From: Cristatella mucedo
Lineage: Eukaryota; Bryozoa; Phylactolaemata; Cristatellidae
NCBI GenBank assembly: GCA_009760855.2
Contig: WPIO01000026.1
Coordinates: 188,001 to 252,000, forward strand
Direction: 5' to 3'
DNA: 64,000 nt
Part shown: piece by piece, positions 32,096 to 43,200 of the stretch
Layout of the letters: every line of letters starts with the position of its first letter
Numbering within the stretch: the first letter of the stretch is position 1
Translations under genes and position numbers: made by a program
Notes under the pieces: model-generated
Told to the model about the DNA's origin: nothing
What the model saw: the letters and a program-made list of their open reading frames with translations, nothing else
Databases searched by the model: none

Positions 32096-32669
32096 CCTTT
32101 CGAAAGACAAATATGTTAGAACTGGGATAGGAAGTTCTGACGACTTCTACATGAAATAAAATCGGTTATGCAAACTACGTCCAACCCGGATGTAAACCGG
32201 AAGTAAAAAATCTACAACTAAACAATTTATCAATCTCTGCATCGTATGCGTTTTGTATCCTAACTTTTCGAATCTTGGTAGATCGCAATATATGCTTGAA
32301 GCTTTTGAGTTGCATACTTGTGACTTTTATACAGCTTCATTTCCAGGGATGGTTGGTGCCTTGTAAATTAAATAACTCGACTAATATTTCACGTATCGAA
32401 GTGAAATTTGAAGTTCGAGTTCAGCTTTGCTTGTTTAGCACGTTTCTGGAATATTTTTTATTTCGGTTTGATACATTGGGGTTCTACATGTCCACGAGTA
32501 CGGAAAATAAAGCTCGGGGACGTTTGATGACGTATGCAGCCAAATTTGTAGATTTGTTGCTTTCGGTTTACATCCGGGTTAGGCGTGGTTTGCGTAACGA
32601 GTTTTTTCTTTCACACGGAAGTTATCAGAACTTCCGATCCCAGTTCTAAAATATTTATCTTTCAAAAGG
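32096..32669. mobile_element. 574-bp element with ~120-bp terminal inverted repeats (MITE / non-autonomous DNA transposon)
   Basis: The left end (from CCTTTCGAAAGACAAATATG) and the reverse complement of the right end (CCTTTTGAAAGATAAATATT) align almost without gaps for about 120 bases. Shared blocks include TTAGAACTGGGAT, GGAAGTTCTGA, AACCCGGATGTAAACCG and AAATCTACAA. The internal part of about 330 bases is AT-rich with no transposase. The flanks (TTATT and TACCG) do not show an obvious target-site duplication. I do not recognise the superfamily. Confidence 0.75.
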
Positions 32670-32847
32670 TACCGTAGACGCATAATCGATCGTCGGACGA
32701 ATTGTATAGGTATCCTCTTGACTTTCCACGTAAATGCGAGCAAACGACACACTCCACCTCGCTGAGTGACCTGTAGCACTTTCGGCTAAAGCATTGTGGT
32801 GACTTGCCATATAGCTACGTACAAATACAAGTTATTGAGGTCGTGGT

Positions 32848-33030
32848 TTTTGGTTAATTTAACAGCCTCACATACGCCTCAATAGCGGCCGAAGAAAGAG
32901 CCTTGGCGATGACTGTCGCTACTACTGCTATCGGGCAGTAAAGAGCTGCCTGCTGCGGGAAGCCTACCCGTGACTCGGGTCGTGCACCTTGCCCTTGGAT
33001 TGATACCAGGGGCAAGGTGCTAGGTTCATA
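32848..33030 (-). mobile_element. tRNA-derived SINE (S1 group), diverged
   Basis: TTAATTTAACAGCCTCACAT at one end, the control region GGGAAGCCTACCCGTGACTC with GGGTCGTGC, then GGGGCAAGGTGC. Reverse orientation, box B decayed. Confidence 0.45.
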
Positions 33031-33154
33031 GCTGCTCTGTGCGCATACATAGTCACTGAAGAGAGTAACTAGTGGCATCGGCTCTCGCTTCTATGCCGCC
33101 GGCTCCCCGCTCGACTGCTCGTATTAACAAACTCTGAAACATTTGACTGATAGG

Positions 33155-34050
33155 ATGAATGTTCGCCTTGCCGAGATTCAATCCTGGATGTCGGCCAATG
33201 TCCTCAAATCTAAAGACGATTGAACGGAACTTCGGCTGGACTAGAAGACTTTGCTTTTATAATAGGTGATGCTGTTGTGCCTACATTTTAAAGTTTCCCT
33301 AAGAAGACCGCCTCAACAGCTAGCCATCACGTCTGATCCCTATCTAAGATTAGAGACTATTTTCTATGGTGGCTTTCAAAAAATTTAATAGCCTCTTGGT
33401 TCGGTCTTGGCTAGATTGCTGTACTTCTATTTTGGCTGGGCTACCGAAAAAGTCATTAGGCCACTGCAACTGGTAATGAATATGGTCGCAAGGCTAGTTA
33501 ACAGATCCGAGAGGCTTTACCATGTGTCTCCTTTGCTGAGGGAGCTTCGATGGGTTCTGGTTGATCAACGGATACAGAGAAAAGTTCTTACGCTGACCCA
33601 CAAGGTCCGCTACGGCTTGGCTCCTTCATATCTAACGGAACTGCTGCACCAGTTTCAGCCTCCTGCCCTCAGGTCCTCTATAGACAATAAATTAGTTGGT
33701 CTGTTCTTCTTCAGACAGCTGGGACAAAAGCTTTTGCTCTGAAGGACCTAAACTGTGAAACTCACTTCCACAATTCTTAGGCAATGGCAGCTACTCTTCT
33801 GCTGCCGACTACGGTACATCATTTCCAGCCGTCTTGAGATGCTACTTCCATGCTATTCACTACCTCAACTGCTCTCCTGAATCAGTTACACTTCTCACTT
33901 TCTCTTTGCCGCGTGAGATGAATTCTGTTGGCTACCAAACGCGTACCGAAAGCCGCTTAAGCTTTGAGTGCGTTATAGAAAATTCTCCTGTGTAACGCCC
34001 ACTTAGCCTTTGTGACTTCGTGGAGCTACAGACATTACATTACACTACAA
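33155..34050 (+). mobile_element. Family A LINE, degenerate thumb region and 3' end
   Basis: RLAEIQSWMSANVLKSKDD-like start, then KVIRPLQLVMNMVARLVNRS, LRELRWVLVDQRIQRKVLTL, LAPSYLTELLHQFQPPALRS and the family 3' end CACCCACTT...TGGAGCTACAGAC. Multiple frameshifts; roughly 900 bases. Confidence 0.82.
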
Positions 34051-34539
34051 GCACTGACAATCGGCTACAGTGACTGACAAAAGGAACGCATGACTGAATG
34101 ACATCCGGCCCTGGATGACGACTAATTTCCCTAGCACAGAATTGCTTGCTTCGAGTATTAAAATAAAAATCAGAAGTAATTATTCACGAATGCAAACGTC
34201 ATTCCATAATTACAGTTCTCACATGGAAACCACATTGGCAAATGACTCGCCTGGGTCAGCTCAGTCACTTGGCAATGAGTAGCTGAGGTTGTTCGATGCT
34301 TTCGGTTCAAGTTTCGGAGCCAGCGGCCAAGGTTTATATTAATCCGAGTTATGGCGTGCGGCACTGTAACCTTACGCACCGGACCTACGCAAGCCGAGAC
34401 CGTGTCTACGCGCGAAAGCACCGTCTCGCGGCCAAAGCGAGAAAGGGATTTCCGGGGTAGCCGTGACTCGGCGGTGCTGCCTACGTCCACGCGTGCCTGC
34501 TGCGTGCGCTACAGCGAGCCTGCATTTAATTCATTGGTA

Positions 34540-34690
34540 TGCATAATTCATCTGTATAGTGCCTCAAGGGAAATTTGCTTTCTTTTCCCCAGGCTCTTTG
34601 CGCATGCAGCATGGCTCCAATCCATGACCGAGGTCGTTCGAGGCGAGCATCTTAGGCCAAACCAACCTGGGCGCTTCGGCTGAGCGCTTC
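34540..34690 (-). mobile_element. tRNA-derived SINE with L2-type 3' end (S2 group)
   Basis: GCATAATTCATCTGTATAGT then GCCTCAAGGGAAA (3' hairpin, decayed) and CCATGACCGAGGTCGTTCGA (box B region), reverse orientation. Confidence 0.5.
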
Positions 34691-34869
34691 GGCAGTCCCG
34701 TTGGCGACAACTACCGGTAGGGTAGCTCGGCATCCAGCACCGAAGCAGCGCTGGCATTGAGCCGCGGGTCAACCGGAGCGCTCTATCTTATTTACAAACG
34801 CGACCGCTAATCGCTATCTCGGCGAGGGCTCAAGGACCCTTCGTTGAACCGATCTTGCAAGGGCTGATA

Positions 34870-35840
34870 CGTCTAAAACTAAACGATGATAAAACTAACT
34901 TACTAGTTATGGGCAAACCCAGTGTGATTCACAAATTGGAAAGGCTGACGCTCAAAATTGGCTCTGCCAGTATTCTCCAGTTGAATCAGGTCGAAATCTA
35001 GGTGTCATGCTCCAAAGCGACCTCTCGTTAGACGACCACATCAGCTCCACAGTCAAGTCTGCTTACTTTCAGCTACATAACATCGCTAAAATTCGGGCTT
35101 GTTTAGATAAGGATACCACGTCTAAGTTGGTCCATGCATTTGTGACATCCCGTCTTTACTTCTGTAACTCACTGCTTGCTGGCCCACCGGCATGTGCAAT
35201 CAGGCGATTACAGCTGGTGCAAAACTCCGCAGCTAGGCTTGTCTGTCGTGAGCAACGCAGTTGCCACATCACACCATTTATCGCCGACCTGCACTGGCTC
35301 CCAGTCAAGCAACGGATCGACTTCAAGGTTTTGTCGCTCACTTTTAGGTCACTTCATTCTTTGGCTCCAGCCTATCTCTCATATCTACTCCCCCACCAGG
35401 CCAAGCAACGTACCACCCGCTTTTCGGAATCCAATAGTTTACCAATACCTCGTGCAAACCTCAAATCCTTTGGAGACCGTGCATTTAGTTCGTATGCTCC
35501 CAAAGCCCGGAACTCCCTCCCGACTTGCGTCAGAACATCCCCTGACTTGACCACATTTAAAAAGAACTTAAAAACACCTATTTAGGACAGCATCTAGTGG
35601 GTCCTTGTGATTTGTCCTTTATGTACTTATGCGTGCTGACACGGTGCATGCTGCCACTAACCATATTTGCATGCTGACCCTGTGCATGTCACCCCTAACC
35701 ATGTTATTCATGTTGTTTATCAAGCATGATATTACTCAAAATTCAATCGCGTTTCCCTTTGCAGCAAATGCAAAGCGCCTAGAAAGAGATTGAGTGCTCT
35801 GAGGGCGCTTTATCAAGTGCATTATTATTATTATTATTAG
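34870..35840 (+). mobile_element. Family B LINE, thumb domain and 3' UTR, long open frame
   Basis: [15 protein letters not shown]-like start, then [60 protein letters not shown] and LAPAYLSYLLPHQAKQRTTR; 192 open codons (35007-35585). WLPVKQ is intact here, whereas the copies at 9.2 and 30.6 kb have a stop at that Q. The 3' UTR ends in the two-part hairpin and (ATT)n at 35821-35839. 5'-truncated after the RT palm. Confidence 0.9.
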
Positions 35841-35929
35841 GTGCGACGGGGCGGGCGGGCGCACTCTACAACGACAGAGCAACAATAACATTCGCTCCGG
35901 TTGAGCCTTCACTATATATAAAAAATCAA

Positions 35930-36040
35930 ACTCCTTTGTTTAGCGCCCTCAGAGAACTTAATCTCTCGTCAGTGCCGCTGGGCTCAAGCCTATGACCAAA
36001 CTTAACCGCTATCGCTGGACACTTACAGCTAGCAATAAGG
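35930..36040 (-). mobile_element. SINE remnant (S2 group)
   Basis: CTTTGTTTAGCGCCCTCAGA (3' hairpin in reverse) and GGGCTCAAGCCTATGACC (box B). Roughly 110 bases. Confidence 0.5.
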
Positions 36041-36322
36041 GATCAATGAGGCGAGTGTCGCTAAATTATAATATATAAATTATAGTGGCCGTATAATTTA
36101 CGTAGTACTAGTATTACTAAAACGTTTTTCTTTTACTGATTATTGATATCGGAAGTAGAACCGTTTACACCTATTTTTTGCACAGCTGCAGTCCTAAAAA
36201 GCAAGTGATTTATGAACCCAGTGTTGGATAGAACAAAAGTGGTCATCTCCGCCAATAAAGTTGCTCGTTTACACCTGGACGCTGGTAGACGGAGTTGACC
36301 CCGCTTCCGCTTGCACTGATCT

Positions 36323-36765
36323 TCACGCCCTCAGGTCATGTATGGACAATAAACTAGCTATTCGATTCCTCCCTTTAAGACCGTTGGCGACAGAAGCTTT
36401 AGCTCTGCAGGTCCTAGACTGTGGAACTCGCTTCCACAATTCTTACGCAACGACAACTACTCTCCTGCTGCCGACTATGGCTCATCCTTTCAGCGGTCCT
36501 GAGCTGCTACTTCCGCGCTACTAGCTACCTCAACTACTCTCCTGATTCTGCTATGCTTCCCACTTTCTCTTTGTTGCGTGAGACGAAGTCTGTGGGCAAC
36601 CAAAAGCGTACCGAAAGTCGCTTAGGCTTTGAGTTCGCTACTCAAAGCTCTCCTGCGTAACACCCACATAGTCTTTATGGCTTTGTGGAGTTACAGACGG
36701 AGATAAATACATACATACATACGTACGTACGTACATACATACATACATACATACATACAACATAT
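36323..36765 (+). mobile_element. Family A LINE 3' end with (ACAT)n tail
   Basis: CTCAGGTCATGTATGGACAA through LWNS-type sequence, PTFSLLRETKSVGNQKRTES, the 3' hairpin CCCACATAGTC...GGCTTTGTGGAG, and then a pure ATAC/GTAC repeat to about 36760. Confidence 0.85.
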
Positions 36766-36789
36766 GGATCAACTCATGCTAACGGCTCC

Positions 36790-37045
36790 TTAATAATAAT
36801 AATAATAATACATTTGATATAGCGCCCACAAAGAACTCAATCTCTTTCTAGGCACTTTACGTTTGCTGCAAAGGAAGCACAATCGAATGGTTAGTGGCAG
36901 CATGATGAATAAACAACAAGAAGAACATTGTTTGGGGTGACTACACAGGGTCAGCATGTAAGCTGGGTTAGTGGCAGCATTCACAGTGCCAGCACGCATA
37001 GCCACATGAAGGACAGATCGCAGGGACCCCTACATACTGTCATAA
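36790..37045 (-). mobile_element. Family B LINE 3' end
   Basis: (TAATAA)n, ATAGCGCCCACAAAGAACTC, the GCAAAGGAAGC motif, GGGTGACTACACAGGGTCAG and CGCAGGGACCCC: the family B 3' UTR in reverse. It stops near 37045, about 150 bases before the CpG island. Confidence 0.8.
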
Positions 37046-37199
37046 ATATATGCCTTGGAGGCGTAAAGCAGCCGGATGTGGGTACGGTGGCAAGTTGGCT
37101 CATGTCATGCTGAGCTCGGAAATCGCTTGTTGATACCGCTTAATGCGAGGCAGACCATGAAAATCCAGCCGACGCGTGCTCGGATGTCTTCTTCCGGGT

Positions 37200-38700
37200 A
37201 TCGCTCCGAAAACACATCTTGGGCAGGGGCAGGGATGCTGCTAAGCGCGAAGAAAAGCCACGAGTGCAGCAAGAAATGACCCGCCGGAGCCTATCGTCCG
37301 GAGTCTCGTCTCGCTCGCGCGCTCCCAGCAAGACGCGGCTCTCGTCGGCGAGCTACGGCGGGCCATTAACGACGACCCGAGCCGCGATCGTGCGATCGAT
37401 GGTAGGCCCGCTGAGGAGCCAAACACCAATGAGATACCGGCCGAGGAGGTGGCGGCGGCGGACACAATCGCGGCGAGCTCTCGCTCGAGTCTCCGTGCCA
37501 GCATCGCGGCTGCCGGGCGGGCTAAAACTAATAAAGATGAACCCGACGCCGACCGCATCGACGCAGAGCGCGTCCCGACACTTTCGAGGTCACGGCGCGG
37601 CAGCCTGCGAACTCCGCTCAGCTACGACGTGCGCTCTGCATTTCGAGGAGGCGGCGCAGGGAAGGTCGGCGCGGCCTCCGGTTGCCCCTACCTTCAACAA
37701 AGTGGGAGATTCTGACCGTGCGGCAAGAGTCGCTGCTGGCTCGGCGGCTGCGCCAGCCGGGTCGCGCGCTCGGCGGCAGCGGCGCTGGCCCACGGGCCGC
37801 AGCTTGGCGCGTGCGACCGGCCGGGCATGCGCGGGCGGCCGACCGACCAGTGCGCGCCAATGGCGCTTAAGTGCGGTGACCCGTCGGACAAGCGAGACCC
37901 CTCTCCGGCGAGGTACGCGCGAGCGACGGCCGGGAAAGCAGGCTCACTGCACGCTCTGAGGGCCCGGGTGTGGTTGGCGAGTGACGTCACGCTTTCCGGC
38001 GCCGTGGAGGACGCGACCGGACTCCTTTTAATACGGTGCGGTCCCGCTGTCGTAAGTACACACAACCGGTTCCGTTTGTACATTTTGCGTCCGACCCATC
38101 GCGCTTCGCTTACGCAGGCACGCAGCGACGAGCCGTTGCATCGCGAGCCGTTGCCTCGAGAGCCGTTAGCTCGCAGCGTCTTAGCGGCCGCGCTCGGTGA
38201 GCTGTTGGAGGGCCGCCGCGGCGCGGCGAGCCGCCGCCGCTCCGCGCGCGCCGCCGCTTCACGCGCCGCCCGCTAGCTCCGGCGGCGGCCGGCGCCGGCC
38301 GCCCGCTCGCCGCCGCCTCGCGCTGACTCGCTCGCTACGTGCGTCCGAATCGCGTCTGGGCGGTCGATTTTACGCGCGCGACGTCTTGCAGCTCGGTCCA
38401 TGCCAGCCGAGATCATTCCGCAGCGATTAGCGCCCGGCCGCGCCATTCCTCGCGCTCGAGAGCCGCTCGCGGGGACCGACGGAGCCCACGCTTGCATGTG
38501 CTGAAAGACCCGCGCCTGTTACGCAAGAAGATGCGTTTCCGTAGGGGGGGGGGGGCGCGGGCAAATCCACTCAGTGGGTCGCTCGGCGAAGGTTGCCCGA
38601 GCCGAGACGGCGCTCCCCTGTGACGTAGTTGCTGTTGCGAAATGTTGTAGTGGTTATTGTTTAGACCCCCCCCCCCCCCCCGCCGAGACGGTCGTCGCGT
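37200..38700 (+). promoter_or_regulatory. CpG island, likely promoter / 5' UTR of the neurotactin-like gene
   Basis: Very high GC and CpG content over about 1.4 kb, unlike any other part of the window except 20 kb. It lies 1.4-3 kb before the exon with the probable start codon at 40139. A consensus donor C|GTAAGT at 38052 could end a non-coding first exon. Homopolymer runs of G (38546-38556), C (38664-38681) and G (38811-38820) flank its right side. A short tandem repeat (GAGCCGTTGC-like, 38130-38170) is included. Confidence 0.55.
37245..37714 (+). CDS. Unassigned coding-like open frame in the CpG island
   Basis: Frame from a TAA at 37242 to TGA near 37712, about 155 codons with no ATG in its first half. 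Its codon pattern (purine first base, G/C third base) and its mixed composition look coding: SAARNDPPEPIVRSLVSLAR, QQDAALVGELRRAINDDPSR, EEPNTNEIPAEEVAAADTIA. The two other forward frames are Arg/Ser-rich as expected for shadows. I recognise no domain. It could be an internal or first exon of an unknown gene, or a chance open frame in GC-rich DNA. Acceptor candidates (GGGCAG near 37226, GTGCAG near 37270) are unremarkable and no strong donor ends it. Confidence 0.3.
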
Positions 38701-40114
38701 CGCTGAGCGCCTGGTGCCGCCTAGTCGGAGCAGTGAGGCGATGGTGCCGGCTGGTAGGCCCAAGAGCTGGCTGGCCGGCTCTCTGATCGCCGGCAGCCGT
38801 GCTTGCTTGGGGGGGGGGGGCTTGCAGCCGGTCAAGGACACTGTCCGACCTGACAGCAAGCAAGGAATTCTCTCAGACCGACGTCAGCTGGTGCACGCTC
38901 GATCGTCCAGCTGCTGGGTCAGCAGTCGGTGGACATATGGGGCTCCGACCGACTCCTCTCATTCAGGCTGCATTGGCTCTGCGGCCTGCTACAAGCTGTC
39001 CTCTGCACTGCACTGGCCATGAGATGGCCGGCTTAGTGCAGCAACCTCCTGGCTGGGCTGTCGTACCTGCACTGCCGGCAGTAATACCGGGAGCCAGGGA
39101 GTAGGAGGCGGGCCCAAGCTTAGGAAGAAGACAACCGCATGACTTAGGAGATTCTTTGCCATGTGCCCACTCACTACTGGGCAGATCTTAACGAGCACAG
39201 CATGTGTGGCCTAGTGGAGGAAGGAACAGCTTCTCTAGGCAGGCTTGACCTGTTCGTTTGATTTCGAGCCAAGCCTGGATAGAGGTTCGTGCGTGTGAGT
39301 CATGGCCTATCCGGTGGCAGGAGGCATCCTGCTGTGCGGTGCAACATTTCTAGTCACCCTCCCGAACCTCAGAATAGCTGGGATAGCTGGGCTTGCCTCG
39401 GCTGAATAGGTGCCCAGACCTCCGGCCTGTGTGTCTATATACAGGACAGGATTGTTGCCAGCACTAGAGTCGGTTGTGTAGCAGGTCTGGGTGTATTGGT
39501 GTGTGACAAAGCGATGTGTACCGGCACGATCCAGAGGAGAGCCCGAACCGCCTTTGTTCAGCTAGGTAGGCAGCATTGCAGCTAGAGGCAAGGGTTTCAT
39601 CACGGTCAATGCTTAAAAGAAATAGCTATTCTGTTGGCTGCGTTTGGGCTCAGGTACAAGCCATTCTTCTTGCCGATGCCACGCTGCTGCCGCAATGTGT
39701 TCTCTTATTTCAAAACTTCTCTTAGATGTAGCTACACCTGTGAGTAATTCGGGTGTAGTTTTGTCAATTTTCTCTTTTCGAATGAGTAAGTGAGCATGTT
39801 TGCAGGGCTAGCTAACTGCTGTCTAGTGACTGCTGTGTCTGCTCCGTGCGACTGTGTACTTTCTTGCTTGCTGATGGCTGTTCCTGGCTCTGCTGGGGCT
39901 GCTAAAATTGACTGAAAAGGTCACCCTGCATGGTTAGCTCGCTCAAACTTGCCACTGGTTGCACTCAGCACACGGCTAGTTGATCACGAGCGTGAGTGAG
40001 TGCAGTTGCCCCTTTCTCCATCTAGCTCGAAGCAAGTGATGCATCGAAGCTCAGGAACTGAGTGCCGGGCTGGTGCCGAAGCATGCACACAGCATGTATT
40101 GCTTTGTATTGCAG
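38701..40114 (+). other. First intron of the neurotactin-like gene (presumed)
   Basis: Nothing recognised apart from the G run at 38811-38820; GC content declines away from the CpG island. Confidence 0.4.
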
Positions 40115-40138
40115 TGTCGTACTACCGACTGACCTGCC

Positions 40139-40240
40139 ATGGACGACTCGGCAGAAGCCGGCGAGCTGCTGCCCATACGAGACTCCATCGAGGAAGCGGT
40201 CCCACTGCGACGAGATGCTGCTGCCTCCGAGGATCGACCT
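40139..40240 (+). CDS. Neurotactin-like gene, exon with probable start codon
   Basis: Acceptor TTTGTATTGCAG ends at 40114. ATG at 40139 in the good context GCCATGG gives 34 codons (MDDSAEAGELLPIRD, then SIEEAVPLRRDAAASEDRP) before donor CCT|GTAAGT. Phase 0. The acidic, low-hydrophobic composition suits a cytoplasmic tail. Confidence 0.65.
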
Positions 40241-43200
40241 GTAAGTCTGCCTCGATTGACTTGCCCTCCAGTCTGTGAGCTCACCACACCTCGTTGGCTT
40301 GGCACTGGTGTAGCAGCTGGCCTATGCCACCACTTTTTTGTCGACCCAAACAAGCCGTCTTCCCACAGGCAGCTTGTCTGATATACTCTCATTCCTGATA
40401 TGATATTCAGATATGATTTCGATGTGCAGCTTTTCTGATCAACGCAGGCAATACTTTTCTGAACCCAGAGGACTCTTGTGCTTCGCAATCTTCGTGGCTA
40501 TGAATTATAATTTGTATCTCCACTGCTGCCCCTGTCTGAGTGGTTGCATCTCTTAGATGATGCCTGCTGCCCATTTGCTAATGTCGACTGTAGTTCGCGC
40601 CCTCTTGATTTACTATGTCCTGGCATATGCACTTTTTTTTATTTACCTTGTGACGTGACTGATCTTCGCCCACATTTAACTTCTCCTTGAGCCAGTGTCA
40701 CAATGCGGCCGACGAATTGGCTGCCCTCCCAGCACCCGGAATCTCTGTCGTACAGCTGGGGGGGGGGTATTTCGTAAGCCACATTTTGCAATGGTGTGCG
40801 CGGCCAGTCCTGAGGCAGCCCTTCGACCTAATAGTGCTGTCGTTGACCCCGACGTGTGCTCAATAGAAGCAGCCGTCAGCTGCCCAGCTCGTGTAGATGC
40901 ATTCGACTGAAGCACCGCTAGGCTAGGTGATGTACTGCGGCTGCGAGATTCCGATCCTGTTGGCTGCTGGTCGTCACGCAAGCAGCGATCGTTGTCGATC
41001 GCTCGACGGCTGGATGGCAGTGTGGTACGATGCGAGTGAGAGTGTGGTAAGCCAGCCGTGTGACCCTGTGGCCTCCGTACCAGCATCGATCCAACACTTG
41101 TTGTTAACTGGTGGCACTCGACGATGCTGGTACTTGTGGCACGGGTGGGAAAAGCGAATGTGGCCACGCACTGATGTAAACCTTATTGTGGCTTTCTTGC
41201 ATCAAACCGGCTGGAGTAGTTTGATGAGCCTGATCGGCATATTTCTGATAACTTCCGCCATTTATCTACTGCACCAGTAGTGCCGTGCGTCGTGCCTTGC
41301 TGTGCATGTGGAGTTTTTGCTGTATGGCCTACTCGACGGTTTAGCATCAACTATAGCCACTTTGGGTAACTTTTTGTTTAAATAGTTCTGTGCTGGTGAT
41401 TTGTTGCTCGTAATACGCTCCACGGTGTTAGCCTAGGGGTTAGATGCTTCCATTCCAGGACCTTGGTCGTGGGTTCGAGGCCTGTGCCTGGCCATTCTTT
41501 AGTGTCCTGTGGAGGCCACTAAATAGCCATCGAGATAGCCACCAAGGCTGCCACTATATAAAGGATGCTGTGGAATGAGTGAACCTTTACTTTTACTTTT
41601 TTTTTTACCGGGCTTAGTTTGGTCTTGCAAGAGCCCACCCGCCAGCCGAACAACGTGTGCAGCTGCTGCTGTGCGGTTGACCGAGGTCGTGGCTTCGAAT
41701 CCTGAAGTGAGCCATCCTTTATTGCCGATGCAAGAGGTGGTGCTAGACTTAAGGGGTCTTCTGCCAATATAAAAAAGAGGCTGTTAAATAAGCTAGAACT
41801 TTTTTTTTTTACCCTGACACCAGGCTAGTGGGCTCAGTCCCTCCTAGTCGGCTGGCATTCCACTGGCTAGACAGTGGCCAGATTTGGTTAAAGTGAGTTT
41901 AAAATTGCACTGCTGTGCATTGTGTTTATCAGTTTCGTTAAATGGCTGCAAATACATCGTTAACTTTAAATTCGCAGCAAGGGCACTTTTCAATAAATAA
42001 TATAGTTCATTTGCATAGCGCCCTAGGAGAAATTAAGCTCTGTTCAGGCACTTTACATATGCCACAGGTCTCAAGCCCACGACCTAGGCCAGCCCTTGGT
42101 CGGAGCGAGCACCTTAACCACTGGGCCGATTCAGGAAGAAAAGAAGCTGAAAGAAGGAAACGTTATTGCCAGCAACAACGTGCAGGAGCGACTGGGGAAT
42201 ACCTGCCTCGGCTAGGCAAAGGCCCTGCCTGGCAGCTAGAGCAAACTAGAGCAGGCAGCCAGCCAGCCAATGCAGCCAATGTCTGACTGCATGAGAAATG
42301 ATTGATCGAGCTAACTTGGCAGGCATGTGAATATGTATCTCCTGCTGTAATTCGGAAAATTCACACAGACTGAGTGGATATTATGCCAGGGCAGCAAATG
42401 GTAGTCAATTTTATCTCATGCATAAACGAAGAAGTGAGAAGCCTAGTTGAGCCAGGACACTCGAGGAAGTGAATATCATAGAAATACCAGCACTCGTCAG
42501 CTGCAAAAATGTGCCACAATCGGCAGCAGGAGAGTAGATGTCCTTAGTAATAATAATAATAATAAAAATAATACATTTGATGTAGTGTCCTCAGAGAACT
42601 CGACCTCTGTCCAGGCACTTTACATTTGCTGCAAAGGAACCTCGATCGAATGGTTAGTGGTAGCATGCTCAATAAAAACAAGAATAACAATGTTAGGGGT
42701 AACATGCACAGGGTCAGCATGCAAGTTTGGTTAGTGGCAGCATGCACAGTGTCAGCACGGATAAGCACATAAAGTACGAATCACAGGGACCCACAAAATG
42801 CTGTCCTAAATAGATGCGTTTTTAGTTTCTTTTTAAATGTGGTCAAGTCAGGAGATGTGACGCAGGTCGGAAGTGAGTTCCAGGCTTTATGAGCATATGA
42901 TCTAAAGGCGCGGTCTCCAGAAGATTTGAGATTTGTGCGAAGTATGGGTAAACGTTTAAATTCCGAAAGGTGGGTGATGTGATGCTTAGCCTGGCTTCCT
43001 TGGTAGACCTGGGAGCCTGATGCAGTGGTCGTCATGCCTTCTGCACATATTTCTTCTCCCGAAGAGCACCTACCCTTAGAGATCTTGTCTACAGATAGTT
43101 TACCTTCCCCACCTGCCGCCCTCTATTAAAAGCAGCAAAACTACATGCCAATCACTGGGCTTCCTTGAAGAGCTCTAAAACTTCATTATTACGCATTAAT

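Noticed and set aside
37219-37959. 246-codon forward frame in the CpG island
   Set aside because: Arg/Ser-rich composition is typical of a shadow frame in GC-rich DNA; the neighbouring frame 37245-37714 looks more coding-like.
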